Source of the DNA: Apricaphanius iberus
Lineage: Eukaryota; Chordata; Actinopteri; Cyprinodontiformes; Aphaniidae
Reading direction: 5' to 3'
DNA length: 64,000 nt
Assembly (NCBI GenBank): GCA_028564705.1
Contig: JAPXFQ010002676.1
Span: 62,001-126,000 of the forward strand
The notes below the pieces were generated by a model. It worked only from the letters and a program-made list of their open reading frames with translations. It ran no database searches and had not been told where the DNA came from. The number at the start of each line of letters is the position of its first letter. Position 1 is the stretch's first letter. Of this stretch, positions 24,063 through 34,949 are shown one piece after another. The translations under genes were made by a program, and so were the position numbers.

Positions 24063-24066
<4 letters not shown>
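23432..24066 (+). pseudogene. R4-type LINE, zinc knuckle and restriction-like endonuclease
   Basis: An uninterrupted frame of about 210 codons. It has the CCHC-type knuckle CRLCKESSETIEHITAGC (about 23500-23555), then the RLE active-site pattern PDFVVVDKEQRKAIVVDVAKP (PD..D...V.DVA.P) near 23755-23815, then K-E-x-E-K-x-x-K-Y (about 23840-23870). The frame ends with RWARG and TAA at 24064-24066, the first bases of the (TA)n array, so there is essentially no 3' UTR. The endonuclease nicks target DNA for target-primed reverse transcription. This domain alone looks intact, but its element is broken. Confidence 0.85.
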
Positions 24067-24116
<50 letters not shown>

Positions 24117-24120
24117 TATA
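24064..24120. repeat. (TA)n array at the 3' end of the R4-type LINE
   Basis: A pure TA run starts inside the LINE stop codon. It is either the 3' tail of the element or the target microsatellite it entered. Confidence 0.9.
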
Positions 24121-26494
24121 TGCTCTGTCTTCTCAAACCCCCAGGTGTTTGTGGCAGATGGTGGCCTGCTCGTTCCATGTCTGCATCTGCCTGCATCTGT
24201 GTCTGATTCCTATCACCCCATTCCTAATTCCCTCTGTTTATGTAAGCCCTTCAATTCCTCTCACTCTGTGTTGGTTAATACAGTTTCCTCCTTATTGTGC
24301 ATGCAATTGCTTGTCTGGAGTCTTGTCTTCACCTTTCCAATCTATCCATCATCATCATCATCATCAACAACAGTATCATCTTTAATATCTGCATCTGGCT
24401 GATGGACCATACAGTACTAAGGATTCCTAACACATTCATAATTGCAGTTAGTGTGCCCCCCCCCCCCCCCAATTTATACCAGTATGCAACAGTCCCTGCT
24501 CTTGAATTTCTCTTTTTCTGTTTCCCTGCATGCATAATTTGTTGCATGCTCCCAAAACTCCAGATGACATCCACAGACACACACATTCCTGTGTGCTTTC
24601 AGCAGAGGTGTTTTGACGTTTGGATATTGGCAATCATCAAATATACATCAAAGAGTCATACCAACAAAAAGCCTTGCAAGAGGAGAAAGGATGGATAGAC
24701 TGACTGCTGAGGCTGAAATATGGGAACAATGTTTGCTTTCTTTAATAAAATTACATAAAGAATAGGTAATTTTACACAAGCAAAATGCAGCTGATCAGAA
24801 AAAAAATTGAACATATTATTTGCTTGTTTGTCTTTTTAACTATGATATTAATTTCTAACTGAGAGGATGGCATGTGTTCTGAAGGTTTTTTTGCACTTTC
24901 CCCCCAAAGCCTTTCTTACACAGATGCCACATAAATCCTTAAAGTGAGCAATGTAATGCTTGGTCAGGATCTGCTTGTACTCCAGCAACAGCCAAGATAC
25001 ACTTTAACATGTTCAAAAACATCAAATAGTACAGCCAAATAATACTCCTGTGAACAAAGCACCTAGTTAGAATGTATATTAAAAACAAAGATGCTCACTC
25101 TATCTGAATATATTGGTTGGTTGTGGGTCTTGGTTAAACTTTTAGAAACATGCAGCAAAATTCCAAAATTTCATCTCCAACAATTACAAAAATGGGTTTC
25201 AGTAGTTACCTCAATGCTGGTGTGAGGTTTTTGTGGGTTACCACACAGTTTTCACAGTTTATTTAATAAAATCGAAAAAAATCCCAGAATCAGAATAATT
25301 ATCAGTCCTCTATGTTGGTTTTGGCATTGCTTCTTAATAGGGAATGAATTGACTTGGAAATATACCCGACTCGCCACTGTGTCTGCCCTCCCTCCACATC
25401 AATCCAAACTTCCCCCCCACCCTAGCCTCCTACAATTACCCCCTCCTCCCGCAGCTCCTGCTCTCTTGCAGCTCCTTTGCCCTCTTGTATCCGGCCTTTT
25501 AGCGTGACAATCCATTATTTTGACGGCTCCCAGAGAAAGAACCAGACAGAAAATGTGGTTAAATTTTGACTTTCAAAGGTGGGCCTAATTTTTTTTACAG
25601 TTTAAAAAAAAGGTTTTGGCTCACATTCTTTTTTTGCACTCTCTTCTTTATAAACTTATTATTTCCCCTTCTTTACCTCCCTTTCTTTTCCTGTTTAGAG
25701 ACCTTCTGTCCACATTTCTTTATCCATAACCACTCTCTCCCCTCCTCCTCAATCTCAAATGTCTTTTTCTTTCGTCCCCCTTCTTCTAGCCCCTTTCCAT
25801 GTATCCCTTCAGCCACTCTCCACCCCTCCAACCCCCACCCTTTCGGATGCACCATCTCTTTTTGACTCTGCATTGCTTTGTTGCTGGCAGCCTTTTTAGA
25901 AACCTGATCAGGCCTATAGAGTGAAAAGACCCGGGGTTTAAAAAGTCTCGAATTGCCCTTCCCAAAAACATTTGCCCCCTCTCCAATCCGCCTCTGCTTC
26001 CATATCAACTGTATAACTACCCCACCCAAACACATAGACACACACACATTACTCTACATGTTGAGCACTCTGACACCCTAAACACCCTCTAATACTCACC
26101 TCCCACCAACCTACACTGCAGCTCTGCGACACATTTGCTGGGTAATTTCTCCCCTAAGTTCTAGCCTGATAATTGATCATATAGTTTACATATATTTATC
26201 AGTGGTGGACTTTCAGGGCCAGCAATGCTTTTTCTGCTGGCCTAAACATATTCAGGAAAATAAACATACATTTTATACATAAAAATATATAAAATAAAAA
26301 TAATTTTCCCCGGTCTGTGCTCTTTATGTTATTATATCCACTTAGTTGAGCTGCTTCTAGTTTTATAAATTATGGAAAATCATTTTTCAGCTAATTTGTG
26401 TTGTCAGATTGTGTGAAATCTGACTGAAATCTTCAGAATCAACAGAGCAGGCACGTATGTGTTGTAAGTGAATGGACACAGTCAGTTCTAATAG
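24121..26494. other. Non-coding, with pyrimidine-rich and simple repeats
   Basis: Holds (ATC)n at about 24347-24366, a run of 15 C at 24456-24470, and a C/T-rich tract at about 25380-26110. The segment 25490-25560 (CCGGCCTTTTAGCGTGACAA and following) is complex and could be a conserved element. Ser/Pro/Phe-rich frames here follow from composition. No gene called. Confidence 0.45.
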
Positions 26495-26502
26495 CCAATC
26501 AG
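26495..26502. repeat. hAT target-site duplication, left
   Basis: CCAATCAG, identical to 29130-29137. Confidence 0.85.
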
Positions 26503-27780
26503 CAGGGTTATTATCGTTAACAAAAATAAACGAAATAATGGAAAGTAGAAGTAAAAAAGCATGTTTGTTAACTGAAAAAATATAAATAGAATTTGAAACA
26601 ACAAAAACGAACTGAAATTGAAATGATTGTTCACAAAACTAACTGAAACTAACTGAATTTATTGAGGAAAAAGTGCTTAGTTTTCATTTCATAAAGTGTC
26701 TCATAAAATCTAGAAGAATTATTTCTATGTTGCTCTCTGCCTGTCACCAGAAACAGATGCGATCATCTGTGTTTTGCCTGTTTGGTTGCAGAAATATAGA
26801 TTTGATACAAACAACAGAATGGGAATGTTCCCATAGCAAAGCAAAATTGATGATGACATTTCATTTCTGTCACATTTATATCTCATAGACATAAATGATT
26901 ACTAATCAAGACCAAATAATGAGCAATGTTTGAATTCTCACAATTCTCTCAAAACAGTATCCTTTCCTGATCTCAGATAAGAGAAAAATGAGACAAAATT
27001 GTTCCGCTCTCAAGGATTTATCAGTTTGATACCCTTCAGTTATATCTCATGTGAGTAACATACATGTTGTCTCAAATTTCTCACCAAATTAGATCTCAGA
27101 TTAATCTCTTTTATCTCATCAAAAATAATATGCATGTTCTGTCTCTCATTACTCAGTAATTTAGATCTGAGATTTGTCTGATTATTCTCTTTAATTCTCC
27201 ATTAAAATAACAGACATAATTTAGATCAGGGCCATGCTATTCTGACAACTTGTTTTTTCCACCTTTGAAATTTTATTCAAATAGTTATCTCGACTCAGCC
27301 TCATTCATCTTTGTCATTCTGATGTTTGCTCTAATCTGCAGTCTCAAGTTCATCCTCATACTTTTTTTTCTCTTCTTTGTATCTCAGTAAAAAAAAAATC
27401 AAGAGATCTCCATGTAAACTTAAACTATTCTCATTTTACGGATTTTATGTAAAGTGTGAAGAAACAGAAAGACAAGTTGAAAGGGTTTGCTTTTGTTTAT
27501 TTTAATTTGATTCAAAATCATTCAGAGTGCTTGTACCCACTTGTTATGAAAAACTACCAGGAAAATGTGTTATTTGTGCCTTTATTTGTTCTGTTACTTG
27601 TGTTTGTTTTTAGAAATACAGAAGTTTGCTCATTGCTCCTATTTTTCTTTTTTTTTAAATGTCATCCAGTCGTTTCTTTAAATGTAGTAATAGTATTTAT
27701 TTTCCTAAATTATACGAATTTAAAGTATAAATATTGAGTAAAATTAACCACATGTTATAGCCTGGTTAGTAATTCATTGT

Positions 27781-27930
27781 TCTCCTGTAGCTCAATCTGT
27801 TATGATCTTACCTTGTACCCATTACACCTTGGTTCTAATCCTGGCTATGGAGAAACCCACATGTGTGTTTTTAAGTCGTCCTCAGGTATGTGTGTATGCA
27901 ATTTGATGTCCTGTTTGTCTCTCAACAGTG
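27781..27930 (+). mobile_element. tRNA-like SINE head inside the hAT element
   Basis: TGTAGCTCAATCTG at 27786-27799 fits the pol III A box, and GGTTCTAATCC at 27831-27841 fits the B box (GGTTCNANNCC) at tRNA-like spacing. The rest does not fold as a normal tRNA gene and runs into unrelated sequence, as in tRNA-derived SINEs. The 3' border is not clear. Confidence 0.45.
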
Positions 27931-28136
27931 TCTAAATAAGGTCTCTAGAAGCACTCCAACTTAATTGTTGCAATTATTGCTCCCTAGTGAATTTTAGGAG
28001 AAACACATGGGAAAGCAAGAAATCAGACAAAACTAAAACCAGATTGAGACTCAACTAGAATCAAATTTTTGTTTTTTGATATTCAAAAGTGATACATTTT
28101 AGCAACAAATTTTGGGTTTTCTCTTTTGAGCTTATC

Positions 28137-28167
28137 TATTTCTCCTAAGGGAAACTTAGGAGAAATA
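28137..28167. repeat. Perfect 13-bp inverted repeat, 5-base loop
   Basis: TATTTCTCCTAAG (28137-28149) and CTTAGGAGAAATA (28155-28167) are exact reverse complements around GGAAA. It lies inside the hAT element and could be a hairpin in DNA or RNA. Confidence 0.8.
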
Positions 28168-29129
28168 ATTAAGAAATAAATTATCAAAGAATGATACACA
28201 TATAAGATGTTCAAACTGATCTCAAGAGACGAGATTGAACAGCAGACGACCAACCCATTTTTCCTATGGGTTTTCAAGACAAACAAAAGCCAACTTTCGA
28301 TTGTAAGCTATCAGAAGATGCGATTGAAACAATGATTAAACTGTCTGATGAAAGAACTTAATAACAGGTGAGCTAAAGCTAACAAACAAGCCAACATTGC
28401 TAACTAACATTGTGACTGCAAACGATAGCAATGGGAGCCGGTGTTGCACCAGAGCTGTGTTGGTGTAGGTTGAGAGGGTATTTCCGCTGTGTTGATAGAC
28501 AATTAATCCCTCTCTAGTTTCTGGTTATTCGTGGTTTTTACTAGCTGCACTGCATTATCTGTCAGTCAAGCCTGTGTTGCCGTAGTCCGTCTAGCATCAT
28601 ATAAGCAAAGGTTGAGAGAAAGGGGCAGAATCAAATTTAGGATTACTTACTGCTAGAATATGTGCAAAAGCATCCTAGTACCCATGGCGGCTTGGGTTTT
28701 GTTTTTTTGTGTTGCCAGTCATGTTTTTATAGAATTGTAGAACCTCCCTAAATATTTGGCCTTTCTAATGCACAGGTGCTGTTATTGTGTTGACAGAATT
28801 TTGAACGTTACTATACATCTTTTATACTGGCCTGATTTGTATGGTTGTTAATCTTGACCATGTCAATATGTTTAAAAAAAAGCATAATCCTTTTCTGAGG
28901 TTTTGGTATAGTCTTACCCTGGTACACAATTTATTTAATGAAAAGACTAAAACTAAAACTAATAAAAACTCAACTGAAATTAAGCATTTTCAATGAACTG
29001 AAACTAAACTAGCTACCTTACAAATGGTAAAAACTAATTAAAACCAACATAGAATTTTAAATATTAAGCCAAAACTAAATACAAATTTAAACTAATGATT
29101 TAAAAAATTTTAAAACTATTATAACCCTG

Positions 29130-29137
29130 CCAATCAG
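29130..29137. repeat. hAT target-site duplication, right
   Basis: CCAATCAG, identical to 26495-26502. Confidence 0.85.
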
Positions 29138-29880
29138 CCCTCAAGTCAGCTTCACCAAGGCCAAAATGTTTTAAGCTGAAGTTGACATGTAAGCATGTCC
29201 TGTGATTGAACAAGCACTCCTGTGAGCCTGAAAGGGGGCACTTGGCAAAATATCCGAACTAAAACACCAGAGATTCATTAGCTACTGACGGTATTATTTT
29301 TTTAACCCATGACAGGTGAAGGAGGAGAAGTGATAGATTTAGTTGCAGATACTGTATATTTGCAATTCCATTTTCAAGACTGAACTTTCAAAAAACATGA
29401 CTGGACAGACGTTTAAGTTTTAGCCTTCATGTTCATAGAAAATGACTTTTTTCAGGACTCAAGTCCGAGTGGTAACATCATTCTCATGGGAGGGGATCAT
29501 AGAGTGAGGAAGCCATTACTGCAGAGATTAACACTTGTTTTGTCCCGGTTATTTCTTTTTCTTTTCTGTGGTGTGGTTTCCTCCCTCTCACGGGGCAAAG
29601 AGTATGGATGGTCCTCCATTTAAATTAAAAACTATGATCCACGGTCCTCTATGCTCGTTGCTCGTTTCTTCTCTTCCCGTTCAGCCCGCAATGAATCTTG
29701 GGATATGTAGACCAGCGAAGGATACACCTCACCAGTCCTTCAAATCGGGGAAAAGTTGGCCGGAAGGAGTCTTCAAATTTGGACAGGCCTAGTCGCGGCA
29801 CTGTGATATAACTGGCCGACAAATCCAGCCTTCGAAGGATCCAGCCGCTGGATTTGGACACAGCCAGAGACAAAAAACCA
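29138..29880. other. Non-coding
   Basis: No exon called. The stretch 29620-29880 is less AT-rich and has repeated CCAGC..GAAGGAT motifs (near 29710 and 29825) that may come from an unrecognised repeat. Confidence 0.4.
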
Positions 29881-29892
29881 CGTACACACACA

Positions 29893-30037
29893 CACTCAGA
29901 CCTAAGGACAATTTAGAGAGAACAACTAATGTATCAGTCATGTTTTTGGACTACAGGGGGAAGCCAGGGTACCTGGAGTACCCTTAAACTCATTGCTGTA
30001 AGGCAACAGTGCTATCAACTGCACCACAGTGCAGCCC
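29893..30037 (-). mobile_element. SINE fragment (same tRNA-derived family), head part
   Basis: On the minus strand it starts GGCTGCACTGTGGTGCAGTT (A-box region, 30036 downward), and includes CCAAAAACATGACTGATAC and TAAATTGTCCTTAGG, the shared body. The (GATG)n tail and 3' half are missing. It is the third copy of the family in this window. Confidence 0.7.
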
Positions 30038-30690
30038 TTCTGGAACTTGTACTCAGTAATTCTATCCAAAGCTCTCAAAACTCAGGTTCAGGTAGACCCT
30101 TTACTAGCTATATTTGAACTTCCAGTCAACTACAAATTAACTCTGTTTGCTCTAAAATATTAGCCTTTACATCAATTTTTGTCAGGCAAAGTATCCTGCT
30201 CCTTTGGAAAAGGCCAAAATGGCTTCAATTTCACAGTGGTTCAAGGATGTTATGTCATTCCTTAAGATGGAAAATATAAAAGTCAACATTAAAGCCGACA
30301 AGGGAAAACATTTAGTCAGTAATGGGGTGCTTTTAAGACCATTGATGACACACTAAAGGCATTGTATTGATCCTCTCAACCTTCTCCTTTATTGTGTGTG
30401 TGCGTGTGTTTGTGTGGTATGTGTACATATTTCTTTTAACACTTGAATAAATAAAAAAATTAAATAAAAGGACTTACAGTTGAAGTGCACAGATAAACTG
30501 TACAAGAGAGCCATTCAGGTCTTCTTGAGGAAAAAAAGGACAGATTATATTTTCAAATTAGCAGGTGATGTAGAGAATATACATGTTAATGTAAACGTTT
30601 TATTTGTATTTTAAAGCTGTCGATGTCTCTGAGAACAAGGGTGGGCAGGCCGAGGACTTGGTTGGAGCAATGAGAGACCTGGAGCTTGAA
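30038..30690. other. Non-coding
   Basis: Nothing recognised. A TG-rich patch lies near 30395-30420. Confidence 0.4.
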
Positions 30691-33121
30691 TGACCAGACT
30701 AGGGAATAGACCAGGGCTTTTGATTAATAGATGAACTAGTCTCTAGTAAAAAGAAGTCTCCATGGACTAGTGATTCACTGGTACATAATGAAAACTGGAG
30801 TGTCGACGAACCGAGAGAAAATGGCTCAAAACTCGACTCCAGCTTCACTATGATATCTACAAAGACAGACTGATATAACTTGAATTTGAAAGATGCAAGG
30901 GAATCGTTCATTTCTGAAATCATAAAAAAGACTAAATATGCACAGATTTATGCGAAACAGTTGAGAGACTAACTTATCTTATAGTAGTTCCTTAACTAAA
31001 CACCAGGACTTCCAAATAATTCGCAGTTTTTTTCACTGAAAAGATTCTGACAATTAGAAGGTCAATCTGTACAGCAGCACCAAATCCACCACCAGTGTCA
31101 CCCCCCCATGTAACAAAGAGAAGAGAAAATGTCGGAATGTAACAACGATAAAGACAAAATGTCGGAATAAATGCCGCATGGTGCCATCGGAATCAATGGC
31201 ACAATGACAAAATGTTAATAATTTTAATTAACGATTAATCTCTTCTGGCTGCCTCTGTATCTTACCCACACATTTTCTTTAAAAAGCTTTCCCTGTCATA
31301 AAGTTGGATCTGATTCCAATAGTTAACTCATTCTACTGTGACCAACCGCTTAGAAATGTTTCTGTCTGATTTCTGTGCTGACCACAACACCAAGAATGCC
31401 CTAGCCAAAGTTTTCGATGGTATGCATAAATACGGACTGTGGTAGAACCACTGTGCTGGTTCTGTTGGAACTCAGTGCAGTATTTGACAATGTGGTTCAT
31501 AAAATACTACTAGAATGACAGGAGAGCTGGGTAGGACTCTGTGGTACAGTACTTGGATCGTTTGACTCCTCCCTGAAGAACAGGAATTTCTTCGTGTCAA
31601 TAGGCAATATCTCATCAGAACAAATTTAAACCGCATGTGGGGTCCCCAATGGTTCCATCCTGGGGCCTGTTTTAATCAATATCTACGACCTCCAGCTAAC
31701 CCAAATTATAACAACCAATAAGATTAATTAAGATTAATTAAAACTGAAGGAATTATATTTGGAGGAATGATCAAGATTGAGCACCAAGCTTAATTAATAC
31801 AACTAGAACCTACAGACCAGGCCTGAAAATCTGGGTGTAATAATGGACTCAGACTTAAATCTCCAGGGCTACATAAAGGCACTAACAAGGTCAGCCTTCT
31901 ATCACCTGAAGGACTTTTCTAGAATTAAAAGACTAATGTCACAAATGGACCTGAAAAAACTCATCCATGCATTTATCTTTGGTTGACTCGATTAATGCAA
32001 CAGCATCCTCGCTGGTCAGCCAGAAAATTCGATCAGACAGCTGCAGCTGATCCAGAGCGCTGCTGCTCAAATCCTCATGTCTACCAGGAAAGTAGAACTC
32101 ATCATCCCAGTTCTAAATATCTTACGCTGTAGCTCAGACAATAGACTTATGAATACTCCAACAAGTTTAGAAATCATTCAATGGCTTAACTCCAAAGTAT
32201 GTTTAAGACCTGTTGTTTCTATACCAACAACACAGAACACTCAGGTCCTCCACCTCTAGTCTATTATTCATGCCTAGAATCAGAACTAAACATGGAGAGG
32301 CAGCTTTCAGTTTCTATACTCCTCAAGTCTGGAACAAACTTCCTGACAACTGCAAAGCTGCTGAAACAGACCTGCCTTTGAGTAAATGATTGTGACACTT
32401 AATTGCCATTTTGCTGTCATTTACTTTGTATAATGTTGTATTTGTTATGCTTTTAATGTTTTATTCTTCAGATTCAGATTTATTGAACATGTTAAACATA
32501 AACAATTCATAATATACATAACACAGAAATTACCTATATAGAACAAGTTCAATGGGAAGGAAAATAAGTTTTACGATCTTATATAACCCTTCTCATTTTA
32601 TGCAACACTCACAAATCAAATTTCCCAGTCAAACAAAATAAAAATTTCCTTTTCCTATATGCGATATACAAAGCTATGTTCTTATAACATTGTTTAGTTC
32701 TCAGTCACATGGGCAACTAGTTCACAATCTTCACAAATCCGCTTCTTATGCATATACATATATTAATATATACCTTTTGTATAATTTATAGTAAAAATCT
32801 TTATACAATTTCAGAGGCATATTTGTATTAACACACCCAATTTAAACCCCTATGATATTCAACAGATCCCTGACCTTGATATTAGGATATAATACGTTCT
32901 TTGTATTGTTTCTTAAATGTGTGGATGTTTGTAAAATTTTAAGCCCAGTGTGGAGACCATTCATTGCATTGCAAAACTAAGTAATTTGTGTGTTATAGAT
33001 ACCTTAAATGCTGTTTTTACTCTCCATGCTTTTATCATATGTGTTTTTTTTTGTTTCTTTACCATCGTGTCATGTAAAACACCTTGAATTACCTTGTTGA
33101 AAGTGTCTTATACAAAGAAAA
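30691..33121 (+). mobile_element. L2-type LINE remnant (RT, 3' UTR) with a secondary insertion
   Basis: Blocks in order: pre-RT (LHYDIYKDRLIYLNLK near 30845, FTEKILTIRRSI near 31035), the RT entry near 31360, a decayed LSAAFD-type block near 31460, CGVPNGSILGPVLINIYDL (31636-31690), ENLGVIMDSDLNLQGYIK near 31830, AFIFG.LD.CNSILAGQPEN near 31970, and KHGEAAFSFYTPQVWNKLPD-like sequence near 32290. The 3' UTR ends in ACCTTGAATTACC..AAAATTGCCTTGCC at about 33080-33121, the usual L2 3' end in fish. It has many stops and frameshifts. An unrelated piece sits at about 32456-33025. Confidence 0.8.
32456..33025 (-). mobile_element. Unassigned retroposon-like insertion in the L2 3' UTR
   Basis: ATGCTTTTA occurs at 32447-32455 and again at 33026-33034, a 9-bp candidate target duplication. 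The left edge reads TTCTTCAGATTCAGATTTATT, the reverse complement of an AATAAATCTGAATCTGAA-type LINE tail, so the insert would be in minus orientation. No coding region is seen. Confidence 0.45.
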
Positions 33122-34390
33122 TTGCCTTGCCTAAGTTCTGTCCTCTTAGTTGTGAATGAGAGTTTATTAATGTGAAATGATCAAGTAATTAAGTATCACT
33201 TGACCAGCATGTGCTGTAATTTGTATGTGTGATTCTGTATGTATTTTCAAGCCATGGTGTTATATTAATAAGGTGTATTCAATTAGGTTGGAATAAGTAG
33301 GATATCAGCAAAGGTCTAGAGATGTACGGTCCGTCACTGACGTTTATGTACTGAAAAAATGTTACTGGAAGAGACAGTTATTGCATTCCTTAGTTACAGC
33401 TACACCATAATTGGTAATTTTCTAATAAAGCTTTCTGCATAGTTAGACACCATCACTGTGAAAGTAAAATTGAATGAGAAGTTCATAAATGTAAACTTAA
33501 TTTTGCATGATTATTATTAGCTTTTTAAATGCACTCTATTTTTTTTGGCCTTGCTCTTTTAACTACAAAAATGTTCACCTTTGGCTATATCAGTGTTTGA
33601 TTCATTTCTCTTTTATTGTATTTTTTCCTTGTAATAAAATTGTTCATGCTTGTGTTAAAGTGTATAGATAGAGCAGATTATATCCCCAGGTCTTAAATTC
33701 AAGATTATGATTGATAAGCATTAAAAGTTTGATTTTAATCACAATCTATACAAAAATGTACACACAATTTCAAAGGAATAAAAAAAATATAATGTGAAAA
33801 TGATATTTGAGCTGATTTGCATTTGCTAGAACATTTCAATAAATTTGTGTTAAAAAGGTTTCTTGATTGACTTTCGATTTATTGTACAAGAAATATAATA
33901 GATTTAAAGTGTTTATTTTTGTTGGCCTACATCTAACATATGTTATATGTACATATAACCAATAAGATATATTTAAAACAGAAATGTTGGCCTACAGAAT
34001 TGGGGAGGACTGAAGATTAAATGAACTGTCTGGTAGCCTGTGCTAAACTCTTCCTTCTGCAAGCATACTAATAAAAAGTTCAGTGGAAGGTAAAGTGTGG
34101 TGCACAAACAACAACTGCCCTTTAGATGATTGTTTAGTCCAGTCAAGATGATATTCTAACAGTGTGTCCACACTGAACACGATAGGATTGACTATAAAGC
34201 GTGACACACGCCTAGCTGTTCGCGTGCACATTAGGTGCACATCACTTCGGCGGAGCGGGGGCTACAGTGCAGCTGGGGTTTGAGTATAGACCAAGCTGAC
34301 GTGGTGCGGGAGCTGCTACCAGGAAACCAGCTGAGGAAGCCGTTTCAAGGCTGACATCTAGGCCGAGAGGGGCTTTTACAGCAACAACGG
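33122..34390. other. Non-coding, AT-rich
   Basis: No gene recognised. Around 34140-34260 the sequence turns GC-richer with GTGTGTCCACACTGAACACG, similar to the ends of some fish MITEs, but no second end was found. Confidence 0.4.
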
Positions 34391-34940
34391 CTTTTTTTTT
34401 TTTTTTTAACGTGTCCTGTCTAGCAGTATGCTACTCAGAATTGGTGTCTGAGTACCAAGTACAAGCCCAACAGTTTTACTTTCCCAAGCAGAGTATTACA
34501 GCTTCGCTGTAGTACGCCACTTGATGTATATGTATGAAAAATCTTTATTAGTGATTACTGTGGGTTCAATTTCCTGACGTCATGGACATTAAACTGAGAC
34601 AAGAAGGGAGAAAGGAAGAAGGTGAAGAAAAGAAACCGGACCAACAGAGGGGCGAACCGACGACACAAGACAGGGAGGCAAATAAAGAACACAAGAAAAC
34701 ATCCCAGTCCTCCACCTCTGCCGGACGGCAGAGAAACAGTAATACAAAACAAAAACAACAAAGTGTACAGAACCAAACCAATAGTTCGGATCTGGTAGAA
34801 TAAACAAAGAATTACACATTCACTACACACAAGCATTGATTAATGAACATAATACAAATGTTTCTGGTAAGCTCCTGTGAACAACTAACTAATGATGATA
34901 ACCTCAGCTTAAGATATGTCCGTCCTCACCTATGTCCCCA
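34391..34940. other. Non-coding, purine-rich
   Basis: Starts with a run of T (34391-34408), then is A/G-rich on the + strand at 34590-34770. A Lys/Glu/Gln-rich frame can be read there, but it follows from composition. Confidence 0.4.
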
Positions 34941-34949
34941 CACCTATGT

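Larger units (their letters stand above)
22327..24066 (+). mobile_element. R4/Rex6-like LINE with restriction-like endonuclease, internally deleted
   Basis: An early-branching non-LTR retrotransposon that uses a restriction-like endonuclease (RLE) instead of an APE. Order: pre-RT region (LNWTAPCSD-like motif near 22500), RT start (TILIQKNPTKGAVPSNYHPI, 22650-22706), a deletion at about 22721, RT thumb (22722-23240), linker (23241-23430), RLE (23432-24066). The RT core with the YxDD box is missing. Stops at 22731 (in one frame), 22816 and 23240, and a frameshift near 23425, show it is inactive. It is bordered by (TA)n on both sides. The RLE-bearing R4 clade is known from fish as Rex6; that assignment is by motif only. 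Confidence 0.85.
26503..29129. mobile_element. hAT-type DNA transposon, non-autonomous, 2.6 kb
   Basis: The left end CAGGGTTATTATCGTTAAC (26503) and the reverse complement of the right end (CAGGGTTATAATAGTTTTAA, ending 29129) are terminal inverted repeats. A perfect 8-bp target duplication, CCAATCAG, flanks them at 26495-26502 and 29130-29137. An 8-bp duplication and CAGGG ends fit the hAT superfamily. Subterminal regions carry many AACTGAAACTAAA-type motifs on both sides, as hAT transposase binding sites often do. No transposase frame is present. A SINE-like piece lies inside. Confidence 0.85.

Noticed and set aside
27786..27856. True tRNA gene
   Set aside because: A and B boxes are present, but acceptor and anticodon stems do not form; it fits a SINE head.
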